A stretch of DNA of 64,000 nucleotides from CBDBLK01 sp965215445 (GCA_965215445.1 CBDCDT010000002.1:1240001-1304000), one strand, 5' to 3'. Numbered from the stretch's first letter, positions 51,757 to 60,163 are shown. Notes: generated by a model from the letters alone, not told the origin. A program made the numbers and translations.

Positions 51757-51932
51757 AAAAAAGAGATTTGGAGCATTATCTCAAAAGTTTAGGTTGGGTA
51801 CTGGAAAGAGAAGGTTCTCGGCATGAGGTGTGGAGTAAGGGCAGAGGAAAAATTGCCGTTCCAAGGCATCGAGAAATCAGAGAGGGAACGGCCAAGAAAA
51901 TTATGAAACAGGCAAAAGGCCATTTCTGTTGA
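51753..51932 (+). CDS. hicA: HicA-type mRNA interferase toxin
   Basis: 59 residues with the dsRBD-like HicA fold: KRDLEHYLKSLGWVLEREGSRHEVW, with the catalytic His in GSRHEVW, then KIAVPRH and a C-terminal GTAKKIMKQA helix. It cleaves mRNA. The ATG overlaps the deaminase stop (ATGA). A complete promoter for hicB lies in its last codons. Confidence 0.88.
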   Translation: MKKRDLEHYLKSLGWVLEREGSRHEVWSKGRGKIAVPRHREIREGTAKKIMKQAKGHFC

Positions 51933-51957
51933 CATTCTATAAATTCTTTTGTATACT
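51929..51957 (+). promoter_or_regulatory. hicB promoter
   Basis: TTGACA (51929-51934), 17-bp spacer, TATACT (51952-51957), a near-perfect sigma-70 promoter starting in the hicA stop region. It lets antitoxin be made without toxin. Confidence 0.85.
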
Positions 51958-51967
51958 AATAAGTATA
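51952..51967. promoter_or_regulatory. Candidate HicB operator
   Basis: Perfect inverted repeat TATACT-AATA-AGTATA overlapping the -10 of the hicB promoter, 14 bp before the hicB ATG. The HTH of HicB is the likely binder. Confidence 0.6.
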
Positions 51968-51981
51968 TTTCGGAGGTGGCC

Positions 51982-52398
51982 ATGAAAATACAAGGCAGGT
52001 TGGTCAAAGAGAAGGGAGAAAAGTGTTGGGGAGTCGAGATTCCTGCAATAGGGGTTTACACTCAAGGAAAGACAAAAAAAGATGCGTATGACATGGCCAA
52101 AGACGCAATAGAAATTTTGGTGAATAAAGACGATTTTAAGGTAGAGATTGAACCTGGACGCAATTCAGATTTCTTCATTATTCCCAGTAAAATAGGCCCT
52201 ATTTTATCCCTCATTTTAAAACAAAAAAGAATTGACAGGGGGCTGACCATTGAAAAAGTCGTCGAAAACCTTGGCCAGACTTCTCAAAATGCTTACTGGC
52301 GTTATGAATCTGGGGCGAGTTCTCCAAGTTTTGAAAAATTTGACCAAATTCTAAAGGCGATCAACCCGAAATCTTCGGCGGTTTTAATCATCTCATAG
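51982..52398 (+). CDS. hicB: HicB-type antitoxin with HTH
   Basis: 138 residues from ATG 51982 (GGAGG upstream; an in-frame start at 51949 would overlap the promoter). Residues 1-65 are the degenerate RNase H-like HicB fold (CWGVEIPAIGVYTQGKTKKDAYDMAKDAIEIL). The C-terminal part is an XRE-type HTH (LTIEKVVENLGQTSQNAYWRYESGASSPSFEKFDQIL). It blocks HicA and regulates the operon. Its TAG stop touches the right 18-bp repeat. Confidence 0.88.
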   Translation: MKIQGRLVKEKGEKCWGVEIPAIGVYTQGKTKKDAYDMAKDAIEILVNKDDFKVEIEPGRNSDFFIIPSKIGPILSLILKQKRIDRGLTIEKVVENLGQTSQNAYWRYESGASSPSFEKFDQILKAINPKSSAVLIIS

Positions 52399-52416
52399 AG
52401 AGGTTTGTGAGCGCCT
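52399..52416 (+). repeat. 18-bp direct repeat, right copy
   Basis: Identical to 51726-51743 and begins right after the hicB stop codon. Read in the deaminase frame it gives EVCER, then LQGI and TGA (52427-52429), i.e. a displaced alternative C-terminus of the deaminase gene. Confidence 0.92.
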
Positions 52417-52481
52417 TCAGGGCATTTGACACAAACTCGCCTTTCAGGGTAGAAGTTTGACTCTAAAGGTCAGTGAATAAT

Positions 52482-53315
52482 ATGAAATTCTTTTTTGCTC
52501 TTTTTCTCATTCTGCTTTTCCATCCACTCTTTGCCCAATCTGCTGGGCCACCAGAGGGAATCTACTTTTCGGCCGATCTTCGCGCGGGCCTTACGGGTGG
52601 GGCAAGGGGTGACTCTCAGGGCGGTTTGTTTCTGGTTGGAAAAACGAGTTCTGGTTTGAGGCAAGATGTGGGAATTGTGGGTTCGGTGTTTGGCCTCTAC
52701 AGGAGATTCGTTGGGGACAACTTGCCTGTTACGCTAGACCCGGGCGACCTGGATTTTCATGTTGGTTTCAAAAAATTTTTTTCAAGTCCTGCTGCAAAAC
52801 AACGGGTGGGAATGCGCTTTGAGGGCGGCCTTAAATGGATGCGTACCGAATTGGGCACTCCCGTTCCTTTTCTTTCCAGGGAGCAACTGTCTTCCACCTC
52901 TTTTTCAGAATTTTTGCAGCAGTTTGAAATTAAAATAGAGGGTGAAGCGCACATTTTTGGTCCTCGTGGGGGAATGTTCCTCGATTTGCGTTTGTATGAA
53001 ACAGACCATTTTGTCTATTTGGGCACTTCCTTTGGGCTGGTGAATTTAGGGCTTGAATACGATGTTCACTCCGACCGCCTTCCCCTCACTGCCTCAACCG
53101 ATGATTCGGCCTGGATTTCCATGTTCCAATACGATGCGGGGCTGGGCATACAACTAAGAGAGCGCTTAGGCCTAAAATTGGGCTACCAATTTGCAACATT
53201 CCAGGACGCTTTGATGGCCACACCTTTTGCCGGCACAATTGAAGCATCTCCCAATAATCGGCACACCCTAAGAATCAGTTTTGTGCATTGGTTCCGCAGA
53301 AAGCAGGCCATTTGA
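52482..53315 (+). CDS. Outer-membrane beta-barrel protein, paralogue 4
   Basis: 277 residues from ATG 52482 (a GTG at 52473 is in frame). It has signal peptide MKFFFALFLILLFHPLFAQ, then GPPEGIYFSADLRAGL and strands including MRFEGGLKWMRTELGTP and DHFVYLGTSFGLVNLGLEY. It ends RHTLRISFVHWFRRKQAI. It is closer to paralogue 5 than to 1-3. A TTGACA at 52426-52431 with GTAGAA 17 bp later is the likely promoter. Confidence 0.75.
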   Translation: MKFFFALFLILLFHPLFAQSAGPPEGIYFSADLRAGLTGGARGDSQGGLFLVGKTSSGLRQDVGIVGSVFGLYRRFVGDNLPVTLDPGDLDFHVGFKKFFSSPAAKQRVGMRFEGGLKWMRTELGTPVPFLSREQLSSTSFSEFLQQFEIKIEGEAHIFGPRGGMFLDLRLYETDHFVYLGTSFGLVNLGLEYDVHSDRLPLTASTDDSAWISMFQYDAGLGIQLRERLGLKLGYQFATFQDALMATPFAGTIEASPNNRHTLRISFVHWFRRKQAI

Positions 53316-53377
53316 CAAAGGCCCGGGCCTCGGGGTAAAAAATGATCTCCCTATCCACCAAAACAAAAGGAAATGGT

Positions 53378-54220
53378 ATGAAATTCTCTTATTTCGTCCT
53401 GATGGCCCTGCTTTTCGCTCCAGTTTTTGCCCAGTCCAACGAACCGCCGGAGGGATTTTACTTCTCGATGGGTTTCCACACTCCACCCATGAGTGGCAAA
53501 TCCAACCCCGATTCCGAGGGGCGCGTTTTTCTCGTCGGAGAGATCAGTCCTTTGGCGGCCACGGAATTTGGAGTGGCCAATTCAAAGTTCGGCCTCTCTG
53601 AAACTCGCGAAGGGGGAAATGCTCCCATCGCCATGAACTTGAACGATCTGGATTTCAATATCGGTTTTAAAAGGCTTTCTTCCAAAGTGGGTTTGAATGA
53701 CCGGCGCATAGGGCTTCGTATTGAGGGCGGCGTTAAGTGGTTGCGCACCAACTTGGGGATTCCAACACCCATTGGGGAGGGCCTAGAAGTGGCCCCCATG
53801 TTTATCGAAGAACTCTTCGAGGAACTCGAGATTAAAATGAATGGAAGGGCCAGTATGCTCGGCGTTCGTGGAGGGGTTTTTGTCGATTGGCATCTGACCA
53901 ACTCCGATCACTTTGTCTACTTGGGAACTTCTCTGGGGTTGGTAAATTTGGGATTGGAGTACACGATACATGCTCCCGACCCCTTGTTGTCTGCTTTTAG
54001 CACGGAAGATTCGGGACTAACTTCTATGCTCCAGTATGATGCCGGAATGGGTTTTCAACTGGGTAAACGCTTAGGCCTGAAGGTGGGTTATGAATTTTCA
54101 AAATTTAAGGGAGCCGGCCTGGTGACGCCTTTTAGTCTCGCTTTGGGCAAAGTTGATGTAACTCCCACCAACCGGCACACCGTAAAAATCAGTCTTTTAC
54201 ACTGGTTCCGCAGGCGGTAA
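53378..54220 (+). CDS. Outer-membrane beta-barrel protein, paralogue 5
   Basis: 280 residues from ATG 53378 (AAGGAA upstream). The signal peptide is MKFSYFVLMALLFAPVFAQ, then EPPEGFYFSMGF. Landmarks are RIEGGVKWLRTNLGIPTP, DHFVYLGTSLGLVNLGLEY and LQYDAGMGFQLGKRLGLKVGYEF. It ends RHTVKISLLHWFRRR. A TTGACA at 53312-53317 with GTAAAA 17 bp later mirrors the promoter of paralogue 4; a 12-bp palindrome AGGCCCGGGCCT lies in its spacer (53319-53330). Confidence 0.75.
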   Translation: MKFSYFVLMALLFAPVFAQSNEPPEGFYFSMGFHTPPMSGKSNPDSEGRVFLVGEISPLAATEFGVANSKFGLSETREGGNAPIAMNLNDLDFNIGFKRLSSKVGLNDRRIGLRIEGGVKWLRTNLGIPTPIGEGLEVAPMFIEELFEELEIKMNGRASMLGVRGGVFVDWHLTNSDHFVYLGTSLGLVNLGLEYTIHAPDPLLSAFSTEDSGLTSMLQYDAGMGFQLGKRLGLKVGYEFSKFKGAGLVTPFSLALGKVDVTPTNRHTVKISLLHWFRRR

Positions 54221-54299
54221 GTTTATCCATTTAAAAAGGCCTAACTTCAGCGCTTAAGGCCAATCCTCCAACATCCGATAGGGTAACAAGGAGGGCAAA

Positions 54300-55049
54300 A
54301 TGAAGTTGAGTCTTTTACAAAACACGTCTTTGGGTTTGTTGACCACAGTTTGCGTTTTGGCCTGTGATTCTCCTTCTTCTACGCGGAGTAGGGGGGGACG
54401 AGGTATCGACCAGAACAACCCGGCCTACGGCGGTGGAACCTTTTCCAATTATAATTCGGATTCCCACTACTATTTAAAAAATGCCGGGCAGAGTGGAGAC
54501 GACCCCTATTTAGACCCCAATCTTTCTCAAGTTCCCGATGAGATTTCCCATTGTTCGTGGTCGAGGGACGGTTCTAGCGGATATACTTTTTCCAGTGGAC
54601 ATTTTTCTCGTGGGGAAATCGACTCCGTCGAAAAAAATGTCAATTTATGCCAGCACCGGGGAGAAGAACTCAAAATCTATTTGCAACTCAAACACCCATT
54701 TAGAGAGGGAGTGTGTTTATTGCCTACTTTTCACAACGAACAAGACGGCAAACAGGTGAGCATTGGCAATTTCCGTTGCCAACGCATGACTTCTGACAAT
54801 ACCAAGGCCCAGCTTTATGAGTTGGTCAAAGATCGGGTGGGAATGACCCAATTTCCCGTCACCGGCGTGATGCTGATGAAAGACAAGCAATACGTCTACC
54901 CGCCACCTTATCCGACCCACCCCATTTCCAGTTTGGCGGCCTATGGCCACTGTATTAAGGAACTGGCGCAAAAGCGCAATCCCAGCTTTTGCATTGCTTT
55001 TAAGAACGCCGGGCACTACCTCTACCATCAGTTTCCACAATCACAGTGA
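54300..55049 (+). CDS. Lipoprotein with Cys-rich mature domain
   Basis: 249 residues; the signal peptide ends in lipobox VLAC (Cys22), followed by a Ser/Gly/Asn-rich linker (about 23-75). The mature domain contains several cysteines (HCSW, LCQHR, VCLLP, FRCQR, HCIKE, FCIAF), enough for three disulfides. AAGGAGG precedes the ATG. The family is not recognised. It overlaps the convergent OMP gene by 9 bp. Confidence 0.65.
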   Translation: MKLSLLQNTSLGLLTTVCVLACDSPSSTRSRGGRGIDQNNPAYGGGTFSNYNSDSHYYLKNAGQSGDDPYLDPNLSQVPDEISHCSWSRDGSSGYTFSSGHFSRGEIDSVEKNVNLCQHRGEELKIYLQLKHPFREGVCLLPTFHNEQDGKQVSIGNFRCQRMTSDNTKAQLYELVKDRVGMTQFPVTGVMLMKDKQYVYPPPYPTHPISSLAAYGHCIKELAQKRNPSFCIAFKNAGHYLYHQFPQSQ

Positions 55050-56021
55050 GAGAGAGAGTCCGCCGTAAAGAGAATTGCCGTAGCTTCCTTGAAAATTCCA
55101 CAACCTGGCGGCAATGAGATTTTTATCTCTCAGGCGGCCAGAGCGAAAAGATGCCCCCAATTCCATTTTAAGAGAGGGGTGCAGGGAAAAGATATTCAGT
55201 TGAAGTTTGGGACTCAATACTGAAAACTTAACTTTCTTCTTTAGCGCCAAAGACGGGGCAGAAATGCCCGTCTCTGGGTTAAGGGAATAGTGAAAGGCAT
55301 TGATTAGCAGTCTGGAGCCAGGCCCGAGTTGCAGACCTAAACTGGCAGAGGCCCTGGAAAGGTTGCCTATCCGCATTTCGTCTGGTTGAACAGAAGTTCC
55401 AGTCAAATGCATTTCGTAACCAAGACCTAGGGCCATTTTGGAAAAGCGCTTGGCGGTGGAAAGTCCCAAAATGTGGTCTGTCCTGCCGCTGGCGAGATAT
55501 GATTTTTTGGACTTCCACCTAAAACCGCCGTAGAGGTCGAGGTTGACCTGCCCTTGGAGCGGGCCTAACTGCAACCAGTGAAACCCCACCAGTAACAGGG
55601 GATTTCCCGCCTGCCAACCGCCCCTGGGGGCCAACACCGGCGAAGACGATTGGGCCTGCCAGTAGCGGCCTTCAAAAAAGAACTGGCCGGCAATCTGGCC
55701 TTGGGCCGCAAAGCGCATAAAGCGTACCTCTGGCCCTCGTAAGTCCTGCAAGTCCACGCCCACCGTCTCAAAGCTCGCGCCCAGATTGAAGTGCTTCTGT
55801 GTCCCTGAAGTTTTGGAAACTGTTTTATTGCTGACAATGCGCGGGCGAATTTTGACTTGGGGAGGTGGCGCTTGGGGTGGTTTTGGTCGGGGAGAAACCA
55901 CCCTCGCCCCCGAACTTTGCGGGCGAATATTTTCGGGAACGCTGTAATCCACCAAGGCCTGCGCCTGGCCGGTTAAACCCCATGCCAAACCTAAAACCGC
56001 CAATTTCTCGCATACCTTCAT
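55041..56021 (-). CDS. Predicted outer-membrane beta-barrel protein
   Basis: 326 residues from ATG 56021 (AGGAG upstream). Signal peptide MKVCEKLAVLGLAWGLTGQAQA, a Pro-rich linker (SPRPKPPQAPPPQVKIRP), then alternating hydrophobic/polar strands ending with an aromatic-Leu-Ser-Leu strand (SLYGGLSLSL). It is not evidently related to the five-member family. It is coupled to sixA by an ATGA overlap. Confidence 0.65.
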   Translation of the reverse strand: MKVCEKLAVLGLAWGLTGQAQALVDYSVPENIRPQSSGARVVSPRPKPPQAPPPQVKIRPRIVSNKTVSKTSGTQKHFNLGASFETVGVDLQDLRGPEVRFMRFAAQGQIAGQFFFEGRYWQAQSSSPVLAPRGGWQAGNPLLLVGFHWLQLGPLQGQVNLDLYGGFRWKSKKSYLASGRTDHILGLSTAKRFSKMALGLGYEMHLTGTSVQPDEMRIGNLSRASASLGLQLGPGSRLLINAFHYSLNPETGISAPSLALKKKVKFSVLSPKLQLNIFSLHPSLKMELGASFRSGRLRDKNLIAARLWNFQGSYGNSLYGGLSLSL

Positions 56022-56443
56022 GGCCAACTCCTGTTTATCAACGTCCAATTTTGTGCTTTTTTCTCTAAGATCACTGCCTGAGCGGTGGGGAAATCCATCC
56101 ATTGGTCAATCAGTGTTTTGGCCATAATCGGCATGTAGGGCATGTGTCCCACCAGCATGAGGTTTTCACGCCAATCATTTAAACGTTCATGCCAGTGGGA
56201 AACCGGACTTTCCGGCCTTAAATCTTCGCTGATTTCCAAAGGGATGTCGGTGAAGGACTCTTGCAAAAGGCGCGCTGTCTGTTCCGCTCGCAAAAGGTCT
56301 GAGTGAAAAATTCTCTCGGGAAGAAAACCTTTTTGGTTTAAATATTCGGCCAAGGCCCGCACTTCTTCCTCGCCCCGTTCGGAAAGCGAGCGCTTTCCCT
56401 CTCGGTGGGGTGCATGGCCGTGCCTGACTAAAATCAGCTTCAT
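56018..56443 (-). CDS. sixA: SixA-type phosphohistidine phosphatase
   Basis: 141 residues from ATG 56443. Histidine-phosphatase motif LVRHGHA (His8 nucleophile) and second-half LMLVGHMPYM with the second His. The short length is that of SixA, which dephosphorylates phosphohistidine on phosphotransfer proteins. A TATAAT lies only 6 nt before the ATG (56450-56455), implying a leaderless mRNA or another promoter upstream. Confidence 0.82.
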   Translation of the reverse strand: MKLILVRHGHAPHREGKRSLSERGEEEVRALAEYLNQKGFLPERIFHSDLLRAEQTARLLQESFTDIPLEISEDLRPESPVSHWHERLNDWRENLMLVGHMPYMPIMAKTLIDQWMDFPTAQAVILEKKAQNWTLINRSWP

Positions 56444-56529
56444 GGCCTTATTATAGCGCTTGGTCAAAGTTGCGTGAAGTGTCAATAACTGATTTGGAAA
56501 AATACGCTCCGGCGTGTTAGCTTTCCCAA

Positions 56530-56967
56530 ATGAGCTTGAACCAGAGAAAGGCCCAAATTGTGAGCGACTTCCAAACGCTTTCGAGCTGGGAAGAGCGTTA
56601 CCAAAGGATCATTGAAATGGGAAAGAATCTCCCTCCCATGCCCGAAGCTCAAAAAATCGAGGCCAATAAAGTTAAGGGCTGCCAAAGCCAATTGTGGTTG
56701 TCTGCCGAAACCCACGAGGGAAAAGTTTATTTTCACGCCGACAGTGATGCCTCCATTTCCAAGGGAATTGTGGCCCTGTTGATAGCACTTTATAGCGATG
56801 CCACCCCCGGAGATATTTTAGGCCTGGGCCAGGACTTCGTCGATGAAATGGAATTGCGCCAGCATCTTTCCATGAGTCGCGCCAACGGATTGGCCAGCGT
56901 ACTCAAACAAATTCAATTTTACGCCCTGGCCTTTCAGGCCAAACAAGGAAATGTGCCGTGTCCCTAA
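56530..56967 (+). CDS. sufE: SufE-family Fe-S assembly protein
   Basis: 145 residues with the acceptor Cys51 in NKVKGCQSQLW, matching the SufE active site, plus IEMGKNLPPMP and SKGIVALLIALYSD typical of the family. It takes sulfur from a SufS-type cysteine desulfurase and stimulates it. The gene end overlaps hemB by 10 bp; no other suf gene is in the window. Confidence 0.9.
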   Translation: MSLNQRKAQIVSDFQTLSSWEERYQRIIEMGKNLPPMPEAQKIEANKVKGCQSQLWLSAETHEGKVYFHADSDASISKGIVALLIALYSDATPGDILGLGQDFVDEMELRQHLSMSRANGLASVLKQIQFYALAFQAKQGNVPCP

Positions 56968-57950
56968 TCCAGCGCCCGCGCAGAAACCGCAAGTGCGAAA
57001 ACATCCGCCGCCTGACTCAGGAATCCCGCTTGAGTTGTCACGACCTGGTGGCCCCCCTCTTTGTTATCGGTGGGGAAGACCAGCGCGAGACTATAACCTC
57101 CATGCCGGGCCAATACCGCTTGGGCCTTAAACCCCTTCTCAAGGAAGTGGAAGAACTGCAAGAACTGGGCATTCCCGGAGTGGCGTTGTTTCCCGTCATC
57201 CCGGACGCTCTCAAAACTCCCGATGCGGTTTGTGCTTTCGACCCCGAAGGCCTCTATCCCCAGGCCATCCGCGCTCTCAAAAAAACTTTCCCAGATATGT
57301 TGTTGGTCACCGATGTGGCCCTCGACCCCTATTCCAGCGACGGCCACGACGGACTTCTCGACCGAGAGAGCGGGGAGATTTTAAACGACGAAACTCTCAC
57401 TCTTCTCTCTCAAATGGCGGTTTTACAGGCCCGGGCGGGAAGCGATGTCATCGGCGCCAGCGATATGATGGACGGCCGTGTGGCGGCCATCCGCAAGGCC
57501 CTCGACAGCGAAGGTTACATTCAAACTTCGATTATGAGTTATACCGCCAAATATGCCTCGGCCTTTTATTCTCCCTTCCGGGACGCCCTCGCCAGTGCCC
57601 CACGCTCGGGGGACAAAAAAACCTATCAAATGAATCCCGCCAACGTGCGCGAGGCAGTGCTTGAAACCAAACTTGACCAATCCGAGGGCGCGGATATGGT
57701 GATGGTCAAGCCGGCGCTTTGCTACCTCGATGTCATCCGGGCGATCAGGGAAAGCACTACGCTGCCTGTCGCTGCCTATAATGTCAGTGGAGAGTACGCC
57801 ATGGTCAAGGCCGCCGCCGAAAATGGTCTGCTCGACGAAGACTTGGCCATCTCCGAAATTCTGACGGGTATGAAGCGCGCCGGTTGCGATGTCATTTTCA
57901 CCTATTTTGCCAAAAAGGCGGCACACCTCTTAAAGGCAAGGCCCTTCTAA
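56958..57950 (+). CDS. hemB: Delta-aminolevulinic acid dehydratase
   Basis: 330 residues from GTG 56958. Porphobilinogen synthase signatures: catalytic Lys in SYTAKYASAFYSPFRDA, the Schiff-base Lys in MVKPALCYLD, and VTDVALDPYSSDGHDGL, where the Cys-rich zinc site is replaced by Asp/Ser, so it should be a Mg-type enzyme. It condenses two ALA molecules in haem synthesis. Confidence 0.95.
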   Translation: MSLIQRPRRNRKCENIRRLTQESRLSCHDLVAPLFVIGGEDQRETITSMPGQYRLGLKPLLKEVEELQELGIPGVALFPVIPDALKTPDAVCAFDPEGLYPQAIRALKKTFPDMLLVTDVALDPYSSDGHDGLLDRESGEILNDETLTLLSQMAVLQARAGSDVIGASDMMDGRVAAIRKALDSEGYIQTSIMSYTAKYASAFYSPFRDALASAPRSGDKKTYQMNPANVREAVLETKLDQSEGADMVMVKPALCYLDVIRAIRESTTLPVAAYNVSGEYAMVKAAAENGLLDEDLAISEILTGMKRAGCDVIFTYFAKKAAHLLKARPF

Positions 57951-58087
57951 GCACCCGCTCGCTGCTTTTTTTTGGTGGGGGAAACTTTGACCGGAGCAGT
58001 GGCCTTTTTGCGGTTTTGGTGTGAAATCAGGAGGCCACAGGCCAGTCCGCCCAGCGCCAGACCTGTTAAAATTGGTAAATTCCCCAT
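57947..58087 (-). CDS. Small single-pass membrane protein (46 aa)
   Basis: From ATG 58087, preceded by GGGAGAAG. One membrane segment (LPILTGLALGGLACGLLIS), then a basic tail (KKATAPVKVSPTKKKQRAGA). It converges on hemB with a 4-bp overlap. Upstream in-frame starts up to 58276 lack a binding site. Family unknown. Confidence 0.55.
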   Translation of the reverse strand: MGNLPILTGLALGGLACGLLISHQNRKKATAPVKVSPTKKKQRAGA

Positions 58088-58186
58088 TTTCTTCTCCCGT
58101 TGAGGATTTATTCTCGTATCGGTCTTTTTGGGCCTGTAATTAAGTTTTTCATTGAAAGAATGGGGCATATTTTTTAAACTTGATTC

Positions 58187-58930
58187 ATGCAGTTTGTGGC
58201 AGTTTTTTTTGCTTTTTTTCTCTTGAGTCTTCAGGCCACTGAGACTCTCGATAAAAAAGTTCACCTTTATGCGCATATAAATCCCTATATTTCCCAGTGT
58301 TTAAATCGGGTTCCTGAAAGAACCCGTGCCAATATTGACCACTATTGGCACGAGGATTGCCGATCGTCCGAAAACCACGAGATTACCTATTTGGAAAACA
58401 AGAAATACCGACTCGAAATCAAAAACGGCGCCATCGAGTTGTCCACCAGAATTTGCTTTTCCTATCGAGGAGACGAGAGCAAGCGCCTTATATCCACCAA
58501 TGCGCTGGAAGGGACTCTTCCGTGCATCCGCAATTTTTTTGCCCGCCACGGAATCAAGCTCAATTTGAGTTTTGCTTTTGAATCCGATGATCAATCTTCA
58601 CTTGAATGTGACCATTCCTCCACTTTTCACTATCATTACAACAATCAAAAAAATCAGTTGGCCAACTCCCAAAATTGGGTCACTTATCACAGTACCAACT
58701 CAATCAGAAGCAGGGACTACAACCCCAACAGTAGATGCGCTCTGGCGATTCATGAATTTGGGCACTTTCTCGGTCTGGCCGACACTTCGCCAAGTTCCAG
58801 CTGTGTTAACAGAAAAAGAGTTATGCCCAGCAATGACATTATGAACGCTATTTTTCTGGAAAGTCCCTACATCAAAAAATTCTATCCCTACGCCATCGAA
58901 GAATTGTTGGCACCCTTATGTAGCTTGTGA
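58187..58930 (+). CDS. Secreted metzincin-like metalloprotease
   Basis: 247 residues: signal peptide (MQFVAVFFAFFLLSLQA), a beta-rich propeptide-like part, then the zinc site HEFGHFLGLAD (His189, Glu190, His193, Asp199 in the third-ligand place) and a Met-turn-like NDIMN (Met219). HExxHxxGxx(H/D) plus Met-turn is the metzincin signature; Asp as third ligand occurs in the snapalysin-type branch. It would cleave proteins outside the cell. Its 3' end overlaps the minus-strand gene by 43 bp. Confidence 0.78.
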   Translation: MQFVAVFFAFFLLSLQATETLDKKVHLYAHINPYISQCLNRVPERTRANIDHYWHEDCRSSENHEITYLENKKYRLEIKNGAIELSTRICFSYRGDESKRLISTNALEGTLPCIRNFFARHGIKLNLSFAFESDDQSSLECDHSSTFHYHYNNQKNQLANSQNWVTYHSTNSIRSRDYNPNSRCALAIHEFGHFLGLADTSPSSSCVNRKRVMPSNDIMNAIFLESPYIKKFYPYAIEELLAPLCSL

Positions 58931-59172
58931 AATTCTTCCAAAGCGTTTTCCATCATTAAGATCAGCCGGTTGGTGAGGGCAAAGGGGTCTTCGCCGGCGT
59001 CGATGCCGAGTTCTTCCAATTGTTCTCGAACCTCGGAGTTTAGCGGGGCGTAGGGGTCGATCTCCTGACAAAGAGAGCGCAAAACTTCGATGCGGCCTTG
59101 GAGTTTTCCCAAATGGGCCTGGTGGTGTGGCATTTGTCCCATAAAGTCATGGTCAGGCCCTAAAGTTGGCAT
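58888..59172 (-). CDS. Hypothetical helical protein (94 aa)
   Basis: From ATG 59172: His-rich start (MPHHQAH), then helices (GRIEVLRSLCQEID, EVREQLEELGID, LTNRLILMMENALEEFHKLHK). There is no ribosome binding site, and the start is divergent from the 59194 gene. Open frame continues upstream but there it is only the reverse of that gene. It is plausible but uncertain. Confidence 0.45.
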   Translation of the reverse strand: MPTLGPDHDFMGQMPHHQAHLGKLQGRIEVLRSLCQEIDPYAPLNSEVREQLEELGIDAGEDPFALTNRLILMMENALEEFHKLHKGANNSSMA

Positions 59173-59193
59173 GTCAATTGCAGGGGAAAGGCC

Positions 59194-60090
59194 ATGAATT
59201 TTTCTTCGCATTGGCCTTTTCTTTTGCTCGCCGCCCACTTTTTCATTCTGGGGGGACTCTATTTTTTCCCCGAGTGCAAAAATTTGGGGAAAATTTGTCT
59301 TAGAGACCTCAAAATGAGCAAAAAGGGAGAAAATTTGCTGCGCGAGATGTCGCTTTATTTTCCCGGAGCGGGAAAAAGGCACGCTCCCGACTGGGGTGCT
59401 GCTTCTCTCCAATACAAATTTTACCCCTCGACTGTCAAAGAATTGATGGCCCTCAACCAAAAGTGGGGCACTCCCCTCAAAGCGCCCTGGAAGCAACTCA
59501 AACGCGACCTCTATTCTGATCTTCAGTGGCACAAGCGCGCCCGCGCTATCGTCATTGAGGCGCTTTTCCAACAGGGCACCATGAGCGGGTTTGTATTGCT
59601 TTTTGCCTATTCCCTGGAATCACTCAATCCCGGCGGCCCTTCTTCCCTGCCCGGACTCTCCGCCTTTTATCTGTTGGGGTTGGTGACCTTGCTTGCGACC
59701 GCCCAGTATTGGGAGCACAAAACTCTGGCCGAAGGGCATCTGTTTTGGCGCGGGCTGATTCGTCTGGAAGTTTTCATTTGCGCACGTCTTTCCGTGCGCG
59801 AAACCCTCGCGAAAAGTGGCCTTGCCGATGCTCTAAGCGGCCGCGATAAAGACTTGGAATTTATGCGCCGGATGCTGGGGGAATCCCTCGAATCCTGGCA
59901 AAAGTGGGGCCACCCCCTGGGGGAAACACTTTCGGATTTGCGCCAGGAATATGCCTTCGTCACCGAACAAAAAATGGGGCAATTACTCAAGTACTTAAAG
60001 GCCCTGCAAATGGCGGCCGCCTTTATCTTCATCCTGCCATCATTTTTTTACTTAATGGCCGCTCACATGACCCGGTTTTTTGGGGAGTGA
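59194..60090 (+). CDS. Membrane protein, TadC/T2SF-like (tentative)
   Basis: 298 residues with an N-terminal membrane segment (WPFLLLAAHFFILGGLYFF), two central ones (FVLLFAYSL, FYLLGLVTLLATAQYW) and one near the C-terminus (MAAAFIFILPSFFYLMAAH) after a helical stretch. The last block (QLLKYLKALQMAAAFIFILPSF) recalls the end of TadB/TadC-type secretion platform proteins. No tad or pil gene is adjacent, so the assignment is weak. Confidence 0.55.
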   Translation: MNFSSHWPFLLLAAHFFILGGLYFFPECKNLGKICLRDLKMSKKGENLLREMSLYFPGAGKRHAPDWGAASLQYKFYPSTVKELMALNQKWGTPLKAPWKQLKRDLYSDLQWHKRARAIVIEALFQQGTMSGFVLLFAYSLESLNPGGPSSLPGLSAFYLLGLVTLLATAQYWEHKTLAEGHLFWRGLIRLEVFICARLSVRETLAKSGLADALSGRDKDLEFMRRMLGESLESWQKWGHPLGETLSDLRQEYAFVTEQKMGQLLKYLKALQMAAAFIFILPSFFYLMAAHMTRFFGE

Positions 60091-60163
60091 CAAAAAAATT
60101 TTGACTCGTCAATTTGTACGAGGTATATTTGATGACCAAGGATCACAACAAAGGAGTTTGATA

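Noticed and set aside
58888..59571. 227-codon version of the minus-strand gene
   Set aside because: Residues before the ATG at 59172 are only the reverse complement of the TadC-like gene; the short form is kept.
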